Positions 34,537-44,572 are shown, counted from the stretch's first letter. The stretch is DNA of 64,000 nt from Pseudomonadales bacterium (GCA_020062665.1 JAGUVW010000029.1:38296-102295), one strand, 5' to 3'. The notes: a model not told the origin generated them from the letters alone. Made by a program: numbers and translations.

Positions 34537-35727
34537 ATGAAAATATGCGCGGTGGGACTACGCGGTATTCCCGATGTGATGGGCGGAGTGGAAAAGCACT
34601 GCGAACATCTTTATCCCCGGATGGCGGCGCTGGATGCTGACATCCAGATTCAGGTGATCGGCCGCAGCGCGTATTTAAAAAATCAGACCTCCAATGTTCG
34701 GGGTGTCGATGTTGTTTCTCTTTGGTGCCTGCGCAACAAATATCTGGAAGCGGTTCTGCACACGTTCCTCGCTGTCCTGTACGCGCGTTTCGTGACCCGC
34801 GCAGATCTAGTGCATATTCACGCAATCGGGCCGGGGCTTTTTGTACCACTGGCGCGACTGCTGGGCATGAAAGTGATCTTCACCCACCATGGCGCCGCCT
34901 ACCAATGGCGAAAGTGGAATCGGTTTGCCAAATGGATATTGCGCGCAGGAGAAAGCTGGGCACTGCGCTGGGCTCACGCCACCATTGTGGTAAGCGCTTC
35001 GCTTTGCAGCAACCTCAAACAGCGCTACAGCGCACACGCAGACAAACTGATTCACATCCCCAATGGCGCAGAAGCAATCGACCGGGAAGCGTCTGACATA
35101 CCGTCTGATCCTGTGCTGGAGCAGTTCGGTCTGACTGCAGGTCAATACATTCTTGCGGTTGGACGTCTTGTACCGGAAAAAGGCTTTCACGATCTGATCG
35201 ATGCCTATCGAATCGCCAATCCTGCACGGAAGCTGGTGATCGTAGGTAGCGCCGATCATCCTGATGCATTTTCCCGTAACCTGCTGAAACAGCAGCAGGA
35301 TGGAATAGTATTCACCGGATTCCAGCGCGGCAACGCATTGGCAACGTTATACCGTAATACAGCACTTTTTGTTTTGCCGTCCCACCACGAGGGTTTGCCC
35401 ATTGCTGCACTCGAAGCCATCAGCGCCGGCTGCCCCGTCCTGCTCAGCAATATTGAACCCAATCTCGATATCCGGCTGCCTGCTGCATGCTATTTTCCCG
35501 TTGGCAATTCCCAGGCACTTGCTGACAGACTGTTGGCTCCGGACTTTGCGCAACAGCGCGTGAAATCCGATTCCATTCTCGTGCGATATAACTGGGATTC
35601 CATCGCACAACATACGCTGGCTTGTCTAAAAAACGCAGAACCAAGTACAGCAGGCGCAATGCGCGTCATTCTGGTTCAACCCGTCGTCACGGAGAAAGGT
35701 CATATGCCTGACAAGGAAGGTCGATAG
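34537..35727 (+). CDS. Glycosyltransferase, GT4 type with DUF1972-like N terminus
   Basis: A 396-residue GT-B glycosyltransferase. The N terminus MKICAVGLRGIPDVMGGVEKH is typical of a group found in exopolysaccharide clusters (rhamnosyl- and glucosyl-transferase-like). The donor site includes LAVGRLVPEKGFHDLIDAY and PSHHEGLPIAALEAISAGCPVLLSN. The acceptor and sugar are unknown. It starts at ATG 34537, eight bases after AAGGAG. It follows the first glycosyltransferase by 46 bases and precedes the polymerase gene by three bases. Confidence 0.9.
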   Translation: MKICAVGLRGIPDVMGGVEKHCEHLYPRMAALDADIQIQVIGRSAYLKNQTSNVRGVDVVSLWCLRNKYLEAVLHTFLAVLYARFVTRADLVHIHAIGPGLFVPLARLLGMKVIFTHHGAAYQWRKWNRFAKWILRAGESWALRWAHATIVVSASLCSNLKQRYSAHADKLIHIPNGAEAIDREASDIPSDPVLEQFGLTAGQYILAVGRLVPEKGFHDLIDAYRIANPARKLVIVGSADHPDAFSRNLLKQQQDGIVFTGFQRGNALATLYRNTALFVLPSHHEGLPIAALEAISAGCPVLLSNIEPNLDIRLPAACYFPVGNSQALADRLLAPDFAQQRVKSDSILVRYNWDSIAQHTLACLKNAEPSTAGAMRVILVQPVVTEKGHMPDKEGR

Positions 35728-35730
35728 AAA

Positions 35731-37119
35731 ATGGCGCCCGCGCTCTGGCATGTAATTGCGGCACTGGTGTCCGCCGTCTGCCTGATCTGGTTAGTACTGG
35801 ATATGCGTCGCCAGCCGTTGCCACGGGTTCTGGTATTTGTCGTGTACGCGCTTTTCTTCCGTTTCCTGCTGTCTGCGTTTCACTCGTTTACTTTTCCATC
35901 TATCGTAGGTCCTTTTTCCATCAATGCGCTGTACTCAGTGGCGGCGATTGCGGTCGGCCTGCTGATCGTCAATCATCGGCTTTTGTTGCTACGATACTTG
36001 CTGCCTGTTTATCTGGTTATTGCGTTGACACTCATAAGCGCCCTGTACAATGGATCCATTGCATCTTCCATTCAGTCGCTGGTGAAGTGGCTATTTTTCG
36101 TCGTGATCGCACTGGCGGTTTACGAATCCTGCATTCGCACGGAACGCGCGATAGTGCTTGATAAACTGGCGAACGCGTTCTGCATTCCAGTGGTGCTGCA
36201 AATAATATCGGTGGCACTGGGCCACGCCAGTCAGACCGAGAACGATGATTCTGTAAGCTATATCGGTGGCTACAACCACGAAGGCGTTTTTTCTGTCATG
36301 CTGGTCACGGTTCTGATCCTTACTACGTTGCGTCAGCTTATTCAGCCACCGACGCGACGGATGTTGCGCATTCTGCCTCTGCTGCTGGCAGCCGGTGTCA
36401 TCCTGGCCAACTATCGCACCAATATTCTGACCATGTTGCTACCGCTGGCGGGCTATCTCTGGTTCCGCTTTGCCTATGACAGCCATCCGCTCACCAAAGT
36501 CAGCACGATTGCCCTGGTACTGGCCGGCATGACCCTGATCGCCATCCTGGATCTGAGCGCGATTGTCGCCCGCTTTTCTGAAGTGTCCACCGTCTTCGAC
36601 GGGGCATCTTCCCTGATCAAACCGCCTCAATATTTCACCGAGTGGGAGCAGAACTATTGGTCTTCACGCATCTATATCTGGAGTCAGTATGTTGAAGGCT
36701 ACCTGCAGGGAAATCTTGTGCAGCACCTGATCGGACTGGGCCCCGATACCTGGAGTTCACTGTTTCTGAAATATGCCCACAACACCTTTGTCGGCGCCCT
36801 GTATGAACTGGGTTTTATCGGGGCGTGCGTACTCGCTTACTTCTTCCTGGTCAACATGGTACGTGCACTCACCGGCCCGCTGACAACTTACAGCATGCAG
36901 CTGTTTCTGGTATTCCTGAGTTTCCTGGTGATGAATCTGGGAACCATGCCACTCTGGCAGATCGAAGGAATGATCCTGTTTGCCATCCTGAATGCGCTGG
37001 CATGGGAACGCGCGCTGTTCTGTCGGCAGGCCATATCCATGAACAACTCACCTGAATTCGTGCAGTATAAACATGCTCTGCCGGCGTCCGGGCAACGGGC
37101 CGCAAGGGAGGCAGTATGA
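35731..37119 (+). CDS. O-antigen/exopolysaccharide polymerase (Wzy-like)
   Basis: A 462-residue inner-membrane protein with about ten to twelve hydrophobic helices and a large periplasmic loop near residues 290-350, the Wzy/O-antigen-ligase layout. The motif-like stretch around HNTFVGALYELGFIGA (about residue 350) is common in such polymerases. It should join repeat units on undecaprenyl pyrophosphate at the periplasmic face. Its position between a glycosyltransferase and the flippase gene supports this. It overlaps the flippase start by four bases (ATGA). Confidence 0.78.
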   Translation: MAPALWHVIAALVSAVCLIWLVLDMRRQPLPRVLVFVVYALFFRFLLSAFHSFTFPSIVGPFSINALYSVAAIAVGLLIVNHRLLLLRYLLPVYLVIALTLISALYNGSIASSIQSLVKWLFFVVIALAVYESCIRTERAIVLDKLANAFCIPVVLQIISVALGHASQTENDDSVSYIGGYNHEGVFSVMLVTVLILTTLRQLIQPPTRRMLRILPLLLAAGVILANYRTNILTMLLPLAGYLWFRFAYDSHPLTKVSTIALVLAGMTLIAILDLSAIVARFSEVSTVFDGASSLIKPPQYFTEWEQNYWSSRIYIWSQYVEGYLQGNLVQHLIGLGPDTWSSLFLKYAHNTFVGALYELGFIGACVLAYFFLVNMVRALTGPLTTYSMQLFLVFLSFLVMNLGTMPLWQIEGMILFAILNALAWERALFCRQAISMNNSPEFVQYKHALPASGQRAAREAV

Positions 37120-38447
37120 TCAATGCGTCAGCCGCATCCGCAAGAACGTTTTTTCACGACAGCGTGTCTGTGTTCATCACCAAGATTGTCGTTATCCTGC
37201 TGTCGCTGTTCACCATGGTTATCCTGGCGAAGGCGCTGGGGCCGGAAGACCGCGGTGTTCTGGCGCTATTACTGGTCTTTCCTCAACTGTTCGTATCCCT
37301 TGCCGAAGGCGGCATGCGGCAGGCCACCGTGTACTACACCGGCCAGCAAAGCATTTCCGACGCGCGCATTTTCGGCGCCTCCATTATTTACACGCTGGTG
37401 TCCTGCATCATTTTTTCGAGCCTGATTGTGTTTCTGCTGTCGCGCTCGGACGATTACGAATACACACTACTGACGATGATTGCGGCGTCCCTGCTGCTGC
37501 CCGTGAGTCTGTTCACGAATGCGATCCGGGGTGTATTTCTTGGAAAACAGCATATTCCTGCTTTCAACACCAGTCAGTGGTTGCAAAAGGTGGTGCTGGT
37601 GGGGCTCTATGCCCTGCTGTATGCGTTTGATTGTCTGACCGTGGAAACGGCCGTGCTCTGCATGCTGGGCGCCATGCTGCTGGGTTTTTTGCCGGCGTTC
37701 GTTTTCTTCTTCCGCAATCTGTTCGTGCGCTTGGAATTCGACCTGAATGCGCTCTGGCTCATGATACGCAAAGGCGCGATTTTTTGTGCTGCGTTTTCCC
37801 TGATTGATGCCAATCACAGACTGGCTGTTTTGCTGCTGGGTTGGCTGTCCACCGAAACGGAAGTTGGCCTGTATGCCGTTGCATTGAGCATGGGGGAAAT
37901 GCTGTGGCAGCTTCCCGCCGCACTGGGAATGGTGGTGTTCTCCCGCAGCGCCAACGTCAAGGATGCGTCGAGGTGGCACGGGGAACTTGCCCGCTCGATA
38001 CGGATTTCTTTGTGGGTGACCATGATGGGTTCCCTTGTATTGCTGGTGGCTGCACCTTTGCTGTTCGACCTGCTGTTCGGCGAGGAATTTTCCCAAGCCG
38101 CTTCCATCACCCGCTGGTTGCTGCCGGGCCTGACGCTGATGGTGGTTTTCAAGTTGTTGAACATGGATCTGGCCGGCAAAGGCAAGCCCCAGGTTTCATT
38201 GTTCATCATGTTGCTGGCAATTGTTCTGAACGCAGGACTGGGTTACATGCTGATACCTGAGCTGGGTGGCGATGGCGCAGCCATCGCGACTACAGTCAGT
38301 TATTTGCTCGCGGCACTTGCCATGGTGGTGGTCTTCTGCAGGATGCATGACATGAAGGCCGGGGATTTTCTTCTCATTCGCCACGACGACATTCATCTGC
38401 TGATCGAAAAGGTGGTCGGCAAACTACGCCCACGCAGGGAGGCATGA
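37116..38447 (+). CDS. Repeat-unit flippase (Wzx-like, MOP superfamily)
   Basis: A 443-residue membrane protein with 12-14 predicted helices. The N-terminal VFITKIVVILLSLFTMVILAKALGPEDRGVLALLL is the typical start of polysaccharide flippases, and the conserved charge positions in helices and the late TTVSYLLAALAMVVVF agree. It should move the lipid-linked repeat unit across the inner membrane. It is translationally coupled to the polymerase gene, with the beta-helix gene three bases downstream. Confidence 0.87.
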   Translation: MINASAASARTFFHDSVSVFITKIVVILLSLFTMVILAKALGPEDRGVLALLLVFPQLFVSLAEGGMRQATVYYTGQQSISDARIFGASIIYTLVSCIIFSSLIVFLLSRSDDYEYTLLTMIAASLLLPVSLFTNAIRGVFLGKQHIPAFNTSQWLQKVVLVGLYALLYAFDCLTVETAVLCMLGAMLLGFLPAFVFFFRNLFVRLEFDLNALWLMIRKGAIFCAAFSLIDANHRLAVLLLGWLSTETEVGLYAVALSMGEMLWQLPAALGMVVFSRSANVKDASRWHGELARSIRISLWVTMMGSLVLLVAAPLLFDLLFGEEFSQAASITRWLLPGLTLMVVFKLLNMDLAGKGKPQVSLFIMLLAIVLNAGLGYMLIPELGGDGAAIATTVSYLLAALAMVVVFCRMHDMKAGDFLLIRHDDIHLLIEKVVGKLRPRREA

Positions 38448-38450
38448 CAG

Positions 38451-39716
38451 ATGCACACCAGAAAGTTTGAGCGCTGGATTACCGGATTGATGATGGGCAT
38501 CCTGTGCATGACTGCGCAGGCTGAACTGCTGACGCTACCCCTGAGCAACATGGAAACGGGCATCAAGGTGTATTACGCATCCCCACTTGGAGCGGGCAGC
38601 CAGAGCGGCGTTGATGAAGCGAATGCACTGCCCTTGAGCATGATTCAGTCTTTCGTTCGCGATCTGGATCATTCTGCCAGAATCGTGATGCTGGCGGGCG
38701 TCTACCCGCTGACAGGTTCACTGGATCTGGTGGCGGACAATCCCAATCAGATTCTGGTGCTGGATGGACGGGACAGCGCCATCCTGCAAGGCAGCTTCGA
38801 TCCTCTCAGCTTCTCGGATACCAGTGCCGGGCTGCGCCTACGCAGCGGCAATATCATTGTACGAGGCCTCCACTTCCAGAGAACCGGCTTCTGTATCAAG
38901 GCCGACAAACTTTCCACCATCGATCAGGTACTGCTGGAAAACATCACGGCCGAGGATGTTCACAGTTGTATCCTGGTGGATCGGGATGTGGCTCACCCTG
39001 TCACCCGCTGGATTATCCGCAACGCCCACATCAAAGGCTATTACCGCACCGCTATCCGATTAGCCGGCGCGCAATCCAACAATTTTCTGATCGATGGCGC
39101 CCAGATCGACGGCGCTGGTGGCCTGGAAAAAAGCGAATGCTACAAATCCGGCATTCAGCTGCTGGCCGGCGTCAGTGACATCCACATCCGTAACATCTCG
39201 GTGAAGAACAATATCGGCAGTTGTGGCGAAAGCTATCAGCAGGGCGATGGCATCGAGGCCGATCACAAGGACGGCACACCCCGCAACATTCAGCTGGACA
39301 ACGTGCATGTGGAGAACAGCGGTGACGCGGATTTAGATCTCAAGGCTGACAGCGTAATCATGCGCAAGGTGGTGTCCCTGGGCGGCCCTCGCACACTCTA
39401 CGCCTTCAAGCTGTGGCGCTATCACCAGTACCAGTGTGAGCAATGTTATGCATACGGAGCAAACGCGGCATTCATTCAGCTGGTTCAGGCCAGTCTGTCA
39501 CTGAAGGCCACGATGCTATCCAGCGACAAGCCCATTCACATTTGTGACCTGCGCCATGGCAGCACACCTGCGCAACAATCCAGGGTGCATTTCGAGGATT
39601 CAAAGGTCTACCTGGGCAACGAGGCATGGATCGACGACTGCGGTGAAGGCGTGCTGGCTGCTGTTGGCCGGATTCCCGTGGGCCGCATTGCTCCACCACG
39701 CCCTCCGGAGCTCTAG
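38451..39716 (+). CDS. Exported right-handed beta-helix protein
   Basis: A 421-residue protein with a signal peptide (cleavage near AQA at 22-24) and a repetitive central region typical of parallel beta-helices: IIVRGLHFQRTGF, VLLENITAEDVHSC, WIIRNAHIKGYYRTAIRL, FLIDGAQIDGAGG and IHIRNISVKNNIGSC. Such folds are seen in polysaccharide lyases and epimerases, so it may trim or modify the polymer in the periplasm. No catalytic triad can be assigned safely. It has GGAGG upstream and lies within the cluster, three bases after the flippase gene. Confidence 0.8.
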   Translation: MHTRKFERWITGLMMGILCMTAQAELLTLPLSNMETGIKVYYASPLGAGSQSGVDEANALPLSMIQSFVRDLDHSARIVMLAGVYPLTGSLDLVADNPNQILVLDGRDSAILQGSFDPLSFSDTSAGLRLRSGNIIVRGLHFQRTGFCIKADKLSTIDQVLLENITAEDVHSCILVDRDVAHPVTRWIIRNAHIKGYYRTAIRLAGAQSNNFLIDGAQIDGAGGLEKSECYKSGIQLLAGVSDIHIRNISVKNNIGSCGESYQQGDGIEADHKDGTPRNIQLDNVHVENSGDADLDLKADSVIMRKVVSLGGPRTLYAFKLWRYHQYQCEQCYAYGANAAFIQLVQASLSLKATMLSSDKPIHICDLRHGSTPAQQSRVHFEDSKVYLGNEAWIDDCGEGVLAAVGRIPVGRIAPPRPPEL

Positions 39717-39763
39717 GAACAGAAATCGCAAACGACATGCAGTAGCCGAGGACTTTGATACCC

Positions 39764-40981
39764 ATGCCTGACCATCGCCTCCTGATCATCATCGCCTCGC
39801 TCGGCCCGTGGACCGCCAGCGGCGCCTTTGCCGATCTGTTCGATCCAGCAGCGGTGGACGTCGGCGCCATGAAGCTGGTGCCCGTGATCACCATGGAGCA
39901 GACCTATGATGACAACTTCTATCGCCAATCCGGAAATGCGTCTGAATTCCATATACAGACACTGGGCTGGCAGCTGGATGGCGACATTCAGAATGGGCCT
40001 CACGAATACCGGGCGCAGTACCACGGCAAAGCCGGCTTTATCGACAGCAGTAGCAACGACAATTACGTCGATCATGTTGCACGCCTGCAGGGCCACTGGC
40101 ACCCGTTAACTCGCCACCAATTTGAACTGCAAGGCGGCTACGAAGAACTGCATGACCGCCGTGGTACGGAATATTTCCAGGGCCAGCAGGCGCAATTGAT
40201 CGATGAACCGGCCCGCTACCGCAGGGAATCGGCTTTGGCGCGTTATATCTATGGTGCGGATCAGGCACCCGGCCAGCTGCAATTCGAACTCAACGCAACC
40301 AACAAAACCTATCTCAACTTTCGCGATCTGACGGCCGCAAGCGATCAGCTTATGGTGGAAGGCACCACCACTTTCCTGTGGCGCATCGCGGGAAGCCTGC
40401 GCGGCCTGCTGGAAGCCGCCTATGGCGACGTGAACTATCAGAACGATCCGGCATCGGTGGATGGCATTGAAGACCGACTCGACAGCCAGACCAGCGAATA
40501 CCTCACAGGCTTGACCTGGGACATCACCGGCCAGACCAGAGGCACCGTGAAAGTGGGATACGGCACCAAGGACTTTGCCGACGAGGATCGCAAGGATTAT
40601 TCCGGCAACCGCTGGTCTGGCGAGATCGAATGGTGGCCCCGTAGTTATTCCCGTTTTTCCCTGCTGACCGGACACCGCGCCGAGGAAACCACCAGCACTG
40701 GAGATTTTGTCGACACCTACGACTGGCGCGTTGACTGGCGTCATGAATGGAGCAACCGTGTGCAATCCTCCCTGGGTGTTCTGTACCGCGACGAAATATA
40801 CGAGGCCGATTCATCTGGTCGTGAAGACGATACCACCCAATACCGCGCCGCTATCGACTACGTCATGCGACGCTGGCTGGCGATCGGCATCTTCTACAGC
40901 CACGAAAAGCGGGAATCCAACATTGCGGAGTACACCTTTTCCCGCGCTGTGGCAGGACTCACACTGCAGGTGGGCCTGTAG
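39764..40981 (+). CDS. Outer-membrane beta-barrel protein (exopolysaccharide export)
   Basis: A 405-residue protein with a signal peptide (ending near FADL) and many amphipathic beta strands with aromatic ends (for example YRAQYHGKAGF, HQFELQGGYEEL, SRFSLLTGHR, RVDWRHEW) and a terminal segment LTLQVGL, as in outer-membrane barrels of the BBP2/EpsL type found in exopolysaccharide clusters. It sits directly before a short OPX protein without a helical pore domain, and may provide the outer-membrane pore. ATG 39764 is chosen; an in-frame TTG lies nine bases upstream. Confidence 0.75.
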   Translation: MPDHRLLIIIASLGPWTASGAFADLFDPAAVDVGAMKLVPVITMEQTYDDNFYRQSGNASEFHIQTLGWQLDGDIQNGPHEYRAQYHGKAGFIDSSSNDNYVDHVARLQGHWHPLTRHQFELQGGYEELHDRRGTEYFQGQQAQLIDEPARYRRESALARYIYGADQAPGQLQFELNATNKTYLNFRDLTAASDQLMVEGTTTFLWRIAGSLRGLLEAAYGDVNYQNDPASVDGIEDRLDSQTSEYLTGLTWDITGQTRGTVKVGYGTKDFADEDRKDYSGNRWSGEIEWWPRSYSRFSLLTGHRAEETTSTGDFVDTYDWRVDWRHEWSNRVQSSLGVLYRDEIYEADSSGREDDTTQYRAAIDYVMRRWLAIGIFYSHEKRESNIAEYTFSRAVAGLTLQVGL

Positions 40982-41011
40982 CGGCCAGACAAGTGAAAGG
41001 AGAGTAACGAC

Positions 41012-41551
41012 ATGATGGCACGCGCACTGATTGCAATATTTCTGACACTGGCATTCATCGCCGGCTCCGCCTACGGACAAACCGGCGCTGGCGATCACAA
41101 CTATCGACTCGGCACTGGTGATCTGATCCAGATACAGGTTCACGATGAGGCCGATCTCACGCTGGAAGCGCGCATCACGGATGCCGGCGTGATCCACTAT
41201 CCGTTTATCGGTGACATCCGGGTCACAGGACGCACACTGGCACAGTTGCAGGAGCAGATCACCGCAGGCCTGCGGGGTGACTATCTGGTGGATCCCAAAG
41301 TCAGCGTCAGCATCCTGGACTACCGCGCTTTTTATATCAACGGTGAAGTGAAAAATCCCGGCGGTTTTCCCTTCAAGCCAGGCCTCACCGTTCACAAGGC
41401 TGTGGCACTGGCAGGCGGCCTCACTGAACGCGCGTCCTCCAGCAAGATCTACATCATTCCCGAGAGCGCCCCCAACCAGCGGAAGCAGGCCGGCATGAAC
41501 ACGCCGGTGGGCCCAGGGGACATCGTCACCATTGAACAGAGTTTTTTCTGA
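41012..41551 (+). CDS. Short polysaccharide export protein (OPX, Wza-like)
   Basis: A 179-residue periplasmic protein with a signal peptide (SAYG cleavage), a Poly_export domain (about 28-105: YRLGTGDLIQIQVHDEADLTLEARITDAGVIHYPFIGDIRVTG) and one SLBB-like domain (about 105-160: FYINGEVKNPGGFPFKPGLTV). It lacks the lipobox and the C-terminal helix with which Wza forms its outer-membrane pore, so a separate pore is expected; the barrel gene upstream fits. It has AGGAG upstream and is followed by the kinase gene after 10 bases. Confidence 0.92.
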   Translation: MMARALIAIFLTLAFIAGSAYGQTGAGDHNYRLGTGDLIQIQVHDEADLTLEARITDAGVIHYPFIGDIRVTGRTLAQLQEQITAGLRGDYLVDPKVSVSILDYRAFYINGEVKNPGGFPFKPGLTVHKAVALAGGLTERASSSKIYIIPESAPNQRKQAGMNTPVGPGDIVTIEQSFF

Positions 41552-41561
41552 AGGAGCCTCC

Positions 41562-43808
41562 ATGAACCGCACGACGCACCACGCAGAGGCTTTGCTAAAC
41601 GAAAATCTCATCGACGTTCGCCACTACTGGAATGTGCTGATGGGCAACAAGTGGCAGATTCTGCTGCTGGCGATCGCCTGCTCCACGCTGGCCTACCTGG
41701 TGGCTTCCCAGCTCGCCCCCCAATATCGCGCTACCACCACTGTGCTGATTGAAAGCCGCGAAGCGAACGTGGTTTCCATCGAAGGTGTGTACGGGATGAA
41801 CCCGCTTGCCAAGGAATATTTCCTGACCCAGTTCGAGATTCTGAAATCCCGTGAACTGGCGGAACGTCTGATGGACCGCCTGGATTTGACCCGTCACCCC
41901 GACTTTGATCCGCTGCAGAGAAAACCGTCGCCATGGCAGGACTCGCTCCCGCACCTGCCGGCGTTCCTGCAATCCTGGCTGACAACGGAGACAGATGAAC
42001 TGAGCGAGGATGCCGTGCGCGCCATCGTGCTGGAACAGGTGGTCAAAGCGTTGCGGATCGAACCCATCAGCAACACGCAACTGGTGAAAGTGAGCTTCGA
42101 TGCCAGGGATTCTGTGCTGGCGGCGTCGGCAGCCAACACCATGGCTGAAGTCTATATCGACGGCAACATGGAAGCCCGACTGAAGATGACTCAACAAGCT
42201 GCCGGATGGCTCAATGAGCGCCTGGAAGATCTCAGCGCCAAACTGAAGGAATCGGAAAACCGGCTGCAGGACTACCGGGAAAAGGAAACCCTGGTGGATA
42301 TGTCCGGCGTCAACACACTCAACGAGAAGGAACTCAACGAATTGACCCTGCGCCACCTGGCCGCCAGCGACGATCGCACCCGCGCGGAAAAACTTCTCAA
42401 CCAGATCCGCGCCTTCGGTACATCGCCCTCGGTGGAACAGATGCTGGACATGCCCAGCATTCTCAACAACGAACTGGTAAGAACCCTGAAAGCCACCCAG
42501 GCTCAGGCGGACATCCGCGTGGCAGAACTCAGCAAGCGTTACGGCCCCCGTCATCCGAAAATGATTTCTGCCCGCGCCGAAGCAGAAGAAGCCCGCGCCG
42601 AAGTGACGCGCCAAGTGATCCGGGTTATGCGCGGTCTGGAAACCGACTATCAGCGGGCGGTGGATACGGAAAACGCCATCGCTTCACAGCTGGCAAAAGC
42701 CAAACTTGCGGCGCAATCCGTCAACCGCAAGGAATTCCGTCTCGGTGAATTGGAGCGCGAGGTCACCACCAGCCGCCAGCTGTACGATCTGTTTCTCACC
42801 CGCGCCAAGGAAGCTGGCGAGGCCGGCATTCTGCCGATGGCCCATGCGCGCGTAGTGGATCCCGCCCGCCCGCCGCAAATGCCGGTATCGCCCAATATCG
42901 GCTTGATCGTGGGGCTGACACTGTTGGGCAGTCTGATTCTCTGCGTGCTGCAGGCCTTCCTGCGCGATGCCATGGACAACACCCTGAAAATTCCCGATGA
43001 AATGGAAGACAAGCTTCACACTCGCACGCTCGGCTTTCTGCCCAGGATCAAGACGCATACCCGCAACCTGCCGGTGGAAGGTTTTCTGTCTGCCAAATTT
43101 GGCGCATTTGCCGAGGCCGTGCGCTCGCTTCGCACCGGTGTCATTCTGTCCAATATCGACAATCCGCACAAAACCATCGTGGTGACTTCATCACAACCGG
43201 GCGAAGGTAAATCCACGGTGGCACTCAATCTGGCGGAATCCCTGGGCCAGATGGAACGGGTATTATTGATCGAAGCGGACCTGCGTCAACCGGTGCTGGC
43301 GCGCACCCTGGACATCGCAGTGGGCACCCCCGGACTGACCAATCTGATCGCAGGCACCCATGATCTCAAGCAATGCATACAAGCGATGCCTGGACGCGGC
43401 CTTGATGTGCTGGTGGCAGGCGCTCTGCCGGGCAACCCGCAGGAATTACTTTCCTCGAAACGCATTTATCTGTTGCTGGAAGTACTCAAGCGCCACTATG
43501 ACCGTATTGTCATCGACACGCCACCCACGCTGCCGGTAAGCGACGCCATCGTGCTGTCAACATTCGCCGACGGCGTCATTTATGTCATCCGAGCTGGCAC
43601 TACCTCTGCTGCCCTTGCCGCGCGCGGACTCAAACGTCTCGCCGATGTGCGCGCCCCTGTCATCGGTAGCGTGCTGAATCAGATGGATCTGAAAAAGCAG
43701 AACCGGTACGGGGAATATTACGCAGCAGACTATCTCATCCAGGGCAAGCCGCTCACCATCATTCCCCAAGCCCAACGCGACAAAACGGAAGACCTGGTGA
43801 TGCCATGA
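41562..43808 (+). CDS. Polysaccharide co-polymerase tyrosine autokinase (Wzc-like)
   Basis: A 748-residue inner-membrane protein with an N-terminal Wzz domain (first helix near 45), a long coiled-coil periplasmic region (about 200-420), a second helix near 445-467 and a cytoplasmic BY-kinase domain. The kinase motifs are SSQPGEGKST near 543-552 (Walker A), LIEADLRQP (A') and VIDTPP (Walker B). The C terminus carries a tyrosine cluster, YGEYYAADY, for autophosphorylation. It controls chain length and export with the OPX protein and the phosphatase downstream. ATG 41562 has AAGGAG upstream. Confidence 0.93.
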   Translation: MNRTTHHAEALLNENLIDVRHYWNVLMGNKWQILLLAIACSTLAYLVASQLAPQYRATTTVLIESREANVVSIEGVYGMNPLAKEYFLTQFEILKSRELAERLMDRLDLTRHPDFDPLQRKPSPWQDSLPHLPAFLQSWLTTETDELSEDAVRAIVLEQVVKALRIEPISNTQLVKVSFDARDSVLAASAANTMAEVYIDGNMEARLKMTQQAAGWLNERLEDLSAKLKESENRLQDYREKETLVDMSGVNTLNEKELNELTLRHLAASDDRTRAEKLLNQIRAFGTSPSVEQMLDMPSILNNELVRTLKATQAQADIRVAELSKRYGPRHPKMISARAEAEEARAEVTRQVIRVMRGLETDYQRAVDTENAIASQLAKAKLAAQSVNRKEFRLGELEREVTTSRQLYDLFLTRAKEAGEAGILPMAHARVVDPARPPQMPVSPNIGLIVGLTLLGSLILCVLQAFLRDAMDNTLKIPDEMEDKLHTRTLGFLPRIKTHTRNLPVEGFLSAKFGAFAEAVRSLRTGVILSNIDNPHKTIVVTSSQPGEGKSTVALNLAESLGQMERVLLIEADLRQPVLARTLDIAVGTPGLTNLIAGTHDLKQCIQAMPGRGLDVLVAGALPGNPQELLSSKRIYLLLEVLKRHYDRIVIDTPPTLPVSDAIVLSTFADGVIYVIRAGTTSAALAARGLKRLADVRAPVIGSVLNQMDLKKQNRYGEYYAADYLIQGKPLTIIPQAQRDKTEDLVMP

Positions 43809-44572
43809 TTGATCTGCACTGCCATCTGCTACCCGGCATTGATGACGGCCCATCGTCCCTGGACGAAGCGCTGGCACTGGCGGCGCTGGCAGTGAACAAC
43901 GGCATCACTCATGCCATTGCCACACCCCACATTCATCCCGGTCGCTGGAACAACGATCGGTATCAGATTGCACGCTTATGCAATCGCTTCCGCTTACGGC
44001 TTGCCTACGCCGGCATTCCGCTCACGCTGGGCATGGCAGCAGAAGTGCGCGTCGATTCGGAACTGATTCACTGGCTGGCACAAGACAAGATTCCGTTCCT
44101 CGGCCATTTTAACGGCAAGCGTGTATTACTGCTGGAACTTCCCCACAGCCACATTCCACTGGGCACGGAAAACCTGATCGCCTGGCTGCTGCAACGCAAT
44201 ATTCAACCGCTGATTGCCCATCCCGAGCGCAACAAAGATGTGATACGCCGTATCGATAGTATTCTCCCGCTGGTGCAGCTTGGCTGCCTGCTGCAAATAA
44301 CCGCTGGTTCCATCACAGGACATTTCGGCAAACCGGCACAACATCGCGCGCGTCAGCTGTTGGAGATGGATGCGGTTTTTGCAATCGCCACCGACGCCCA
44401 CAACTGTCGGAACCGTCCACCGATACTGGCGCAGGGCTGCGACGCTGCCAGTCACATTGTCGGCCATGAACGGGCCCACCAACTGGTGACAACTCAACCA
44501 ATGCAGCTGGTTGCCCGCCAGTTTTCATTTCTTGAAAAACCAGCTTCATCAGCGCACCAGCCGCAACACTGA
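43805..44572 (+). CDS. PHP-type protein tyrosine phosphatase (CpsB/CapC-like)
   Basis: A 255-residue PHP-domain phosphatase that should dephosphorylate the BY-kinase. The metal-binding HCH motif is in MIDLHCHLLPGIDDGP, further ligands are in ATPHIHPG, and the later ones in IAHPERN and TDAHNC. It thus fulfils the role of Wzb in a family common in exopolysaccharide clusters of Gram-positives and some Proteobacteria. It overlaps the kinase gene by four bases (ATGA). A 321-base gap follows. Confidence 0.9.
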   Translation: MIDLHCHLLPGIDDGPSSLDEALALAALAVNNGITHAIATPHIHPGRWNNDRYQIARLCNRFRLRLAYAGIPLTLGMAAEVRVDSELIHWLAQDKIPFLGHFNGKRVLLLELPHSHIPLGTENLIAWLLQRNIQPLIAHPERNKDVIRRIDSILPLVQLGCLLQITAGSITGHFGKPAQHRARQLLEMDAVFAIATDAHNCRNRPPILAQGCDAASHIVGHERAHQLVTTQPMQLVARQFSFLEKPASSAHQPQH

